Shown: positions 42,401-45,598 of the stretch, in pieces
Numbering within the stretch: position 1 is the stretch's first letter
Layout of the letters: each line of letters begins with the position of its first letter
Source: Hofstenia miamia
Taxonomy: Eukaryota; Xenacoelomorpha; Acoela
Direction of reading: 5' to 3'
NCBI GenBank assembly: GCA_004352715.1
Contig: SCFE01000101.1
Coordinates: 937,244-1,001,243, forward strand
DNA length: 64,000 bases
Program-made: the position numbers and the translations under genes
Notes under the pieces: generated by a model
Databases searched by the model: none
What the model was told of the DNA's origin: nothing
The model's input: only the letters and a program-made list of their open reading frames with translations

Positions 42401-45400
42401 AACAGCATTTTAGGATAGAAATGAAATTAGACCTTCCTTAATTACAAAGTTTTTCTCAACGGAAATTCCATTTAACTGCACAGATGGAGAAGAAAATAGA
42501 TATATAGGATACGTTCATATTCGTCCCAATGGAGTCAATAGCATACATATTCATATTCGTTTCAATGGATTTTCAATCGATATAAAATATTCCTAGTGAG
42601 TTATCTGTAATGATATAGTATGTATAGAAACTGATCAAAATGGTGATGTTCCAATAGAGTACTCGTCAAAAATATAACAGTAACTTACAGTATCTTACAA
42701 GAGCTCATCAGATGTACTTAAGGCAGTAATATTTCAATGAACATTTTCAAAATGAATTTCATTCTAATATTTTTAAATGAAATTCGAAAGAAATCAATTT
42801 GCAATATGACCAGTTGTACACAATAATTGCGAATCACGCGGGGTTAGCTGGCCATATACAAAAATGTCTACGCTATTAACTGAGACAATAACCAAAACTT
42901 AAAAATGGTATGGTGGCTCAATTCTTTTGTCCAGGTCTGCACGTTACTTTAATATAATGATAACAGAAATGCTAATTTAAATATTTGGAACAATTCATAG
43001 GTTAATTTTCTCATAAATTTTCAAAACTCATGCCAAATTTGTGATCTATGCGGAATATTTTATCCTTGTCTTAATCTTAATTATTTTTTGAACCGTTCAC
43101 AAGACTTAATGTTAGATATTTACATCCTAGGTACTTTTGTAACGCAAGTCACTGCAACTGATCCTGACTTTGAAGATCGGTCTGGCCATCAAGACATCAG
43201 ATATCAATTTATTGATAGTGACACCAAATTATATTTTGCTATAAACTCAGCTGATGGCACCATCGAAGTTTACTATCCATTTAATCGTGAAGTTGTGGGC
43301 AATTGGATGAATTTCTCGGTGGCTGCTGTGGACTCTGAAACCAAAGATGACACGACAGAACTTGTAATTGATGTTTTATAGATATGAATATACATTATTT
43401 CATTCTTAGGCAACATACGCTTCTGTAACAGTGCAAGTTTTGGATAGAAATGATATCAGACCTTCCTTAATTACAACGTTTTTCTCAACGGAAATTCCAT
43501 TTAACTGCACAGATGGTTATGATGCCAATATACAGGTTATCGCAGAAGAAACACCTCTAACTGATTTAGGTACATTTATATATTTATATTTAAGTAACTT
43601 TAGGTAGGGTAATAATGTTTTTCAAGTAGAAGGATAAGTATTAACCTTTAGTTCCCATAGCAGTGTTTTTTAAAGTAATAAATCATTTCATCAAACTTTT
43701 GCAGAGGGCTGATATTCATCTGATAAGACTACTTTTCAAATTATGTCGATTGTAAATCACTTAAATTTGCGGCTGGGCTATTAATGGCCGAATGATGAAT
43801 CCCAATAATAATGAGCCAATGATATAGCTTCTTTTGGTTTAATTTATTTTAAATTATGTATGCAAAGCAAAATTAAATACTCAAATATAAAACGAACAAC
43901 CGTGTAAATTAAATGAATTACTATGGTGATATTTTTTTACAGACTCTAACATCTTACAACAGTAATTTAGATTCATTTGAATTGAGTTAAGAAAACATAG
44001 TTATTGTCTAAGTTTGAGACAAGCGTCAGTAATGGAAACAAAATAAGCAGTGGCACATTAATAAGTGTTGCTTTTATTAGGAATAAAATCCTGTTAATAT
44101 TTTGCCAACAAATGCACCTAATTGTCTATAATCATGTGTAAAAAGTTGCGCAATAATACATCATTATGTAAAAATCGGGTGACACTAATGTTGTTGAGGA
44201 GCGTGTGGGTATTTGTTCTAAAACCAACCGGCGCTATTAAATTTTTAAGATATATGTTTTAGCTAATTCAAATAATGCTGCCATAAGATACAGACTCGCA
44301 AAGACATCATTATACTTCACGGTAAATTCAGACAGTGGAAAAATATACAAAGGTTCTCGAAGCCTTTCTGCTTATACGGAATACAACATCTTTGTTCAAG
44401 GTTATGATCTTGGAACTCCAGAAAAGTTAACAGAGTAAGCTTTGATTAGCTATCATATTCATTAATTGAATGGTGATTTAGTTTTTGTTTTATTCGCATC
44501 GATACTTATGTTCAAGCAGAAAATATTATAATCTGCCCCCTCAGACAATCCACTTCCTGGCTGAATGATGAAAGAAAGACTAATCTTACTAATCTCCTCA
44601 ACGCACAATGGCCAGAATGGATATTCAGGATTGAAGAACGCACAATGGCCAGAATGGATATTCAGGATTGAAGAAGTAATAGCAAATTCGGATAGCAGGT
44701 GAGCAATCGAGGATAGTTACTTTTTGTAATAAAGAATCGAGTCAATAAAGTCCTTCAACTGTTTTTTCTTAACAATATTCCATTTTATGAATTGACTAAA
44801 AATAAGATATTATTGTATTTTCTTGATCTTTTTGCATATTCAACGGAGATATTAAAAGGATGTATTTCTTTTATATAAGGTAATTCGTTGAAATAGTCTA
44901 TAAATTTTATTTTCGTTTTTCTAAAGAAGATTTTTTTTAGTATCGATGTAAGACTATATGCATTTTCTAATCAAGAAAGTCTGACCAAGCTCAATGTTGC
45001 TAAGGAATTCACAAAAAATTCACTATTGATTTCAAACATCATGCCTCAGGGAAGTCTTCATTCTATTTTTTCATCAGCACAGTTATCACAATACAACTTT
45101 GAAAGGTTAATTTACTTTGTAATCTAATATTTAGAATTTTTATCTATCTTTTCATACAGTTGTGTGTGTGTGTAGTTATATATATATATATATATATATA
45201 TATNNNNNNNNNNNNNNNNNNNNNNNNNNNNNNNNNNNNNNNNNNNNNNNNNNNNNNNNNNNNNNNNNNNNNNNNNNNNNNNNNNNNNNNNNNNNNNNNN
45301 NNNNNNNNNNNNNNNNNNNNNNNNNNNNNNNNNNNNNNNNNNNNNNNNNNNNNNNNNNNNNNNNNNNNNNNNNNNNNNNNNNNNNNNNNNNNNNNNNNNN

Positions 45401-45563
45401 NNNNNNNNNNNNNNNNNNNNNNNNNNNNNNNNNNNNNNNNNNNNNNNNNNNNNNNNNNNNNNNNNNNNNNNNNNNNNNNNNNNNNNNNNNNNNNNNNNNN
45501 NNNNNNNNNNNNNNNNNNNNNNNNNNNNNNNNNNNNNNNNNNNNNNNNNNNNNNNNNNNNNNN

Positions 45564-45598
<35 letters not shown>

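Noticed and set aside
44519-44545. Alternative acceptor TCAAGCAG at 44519 for the juxtamembrane exon
   Set aside because: Entering at that site in phase 2 meets a TGA within the exon; the CCCTCAG acceptor at 44544 keeps an open frame up to the duplicated block.
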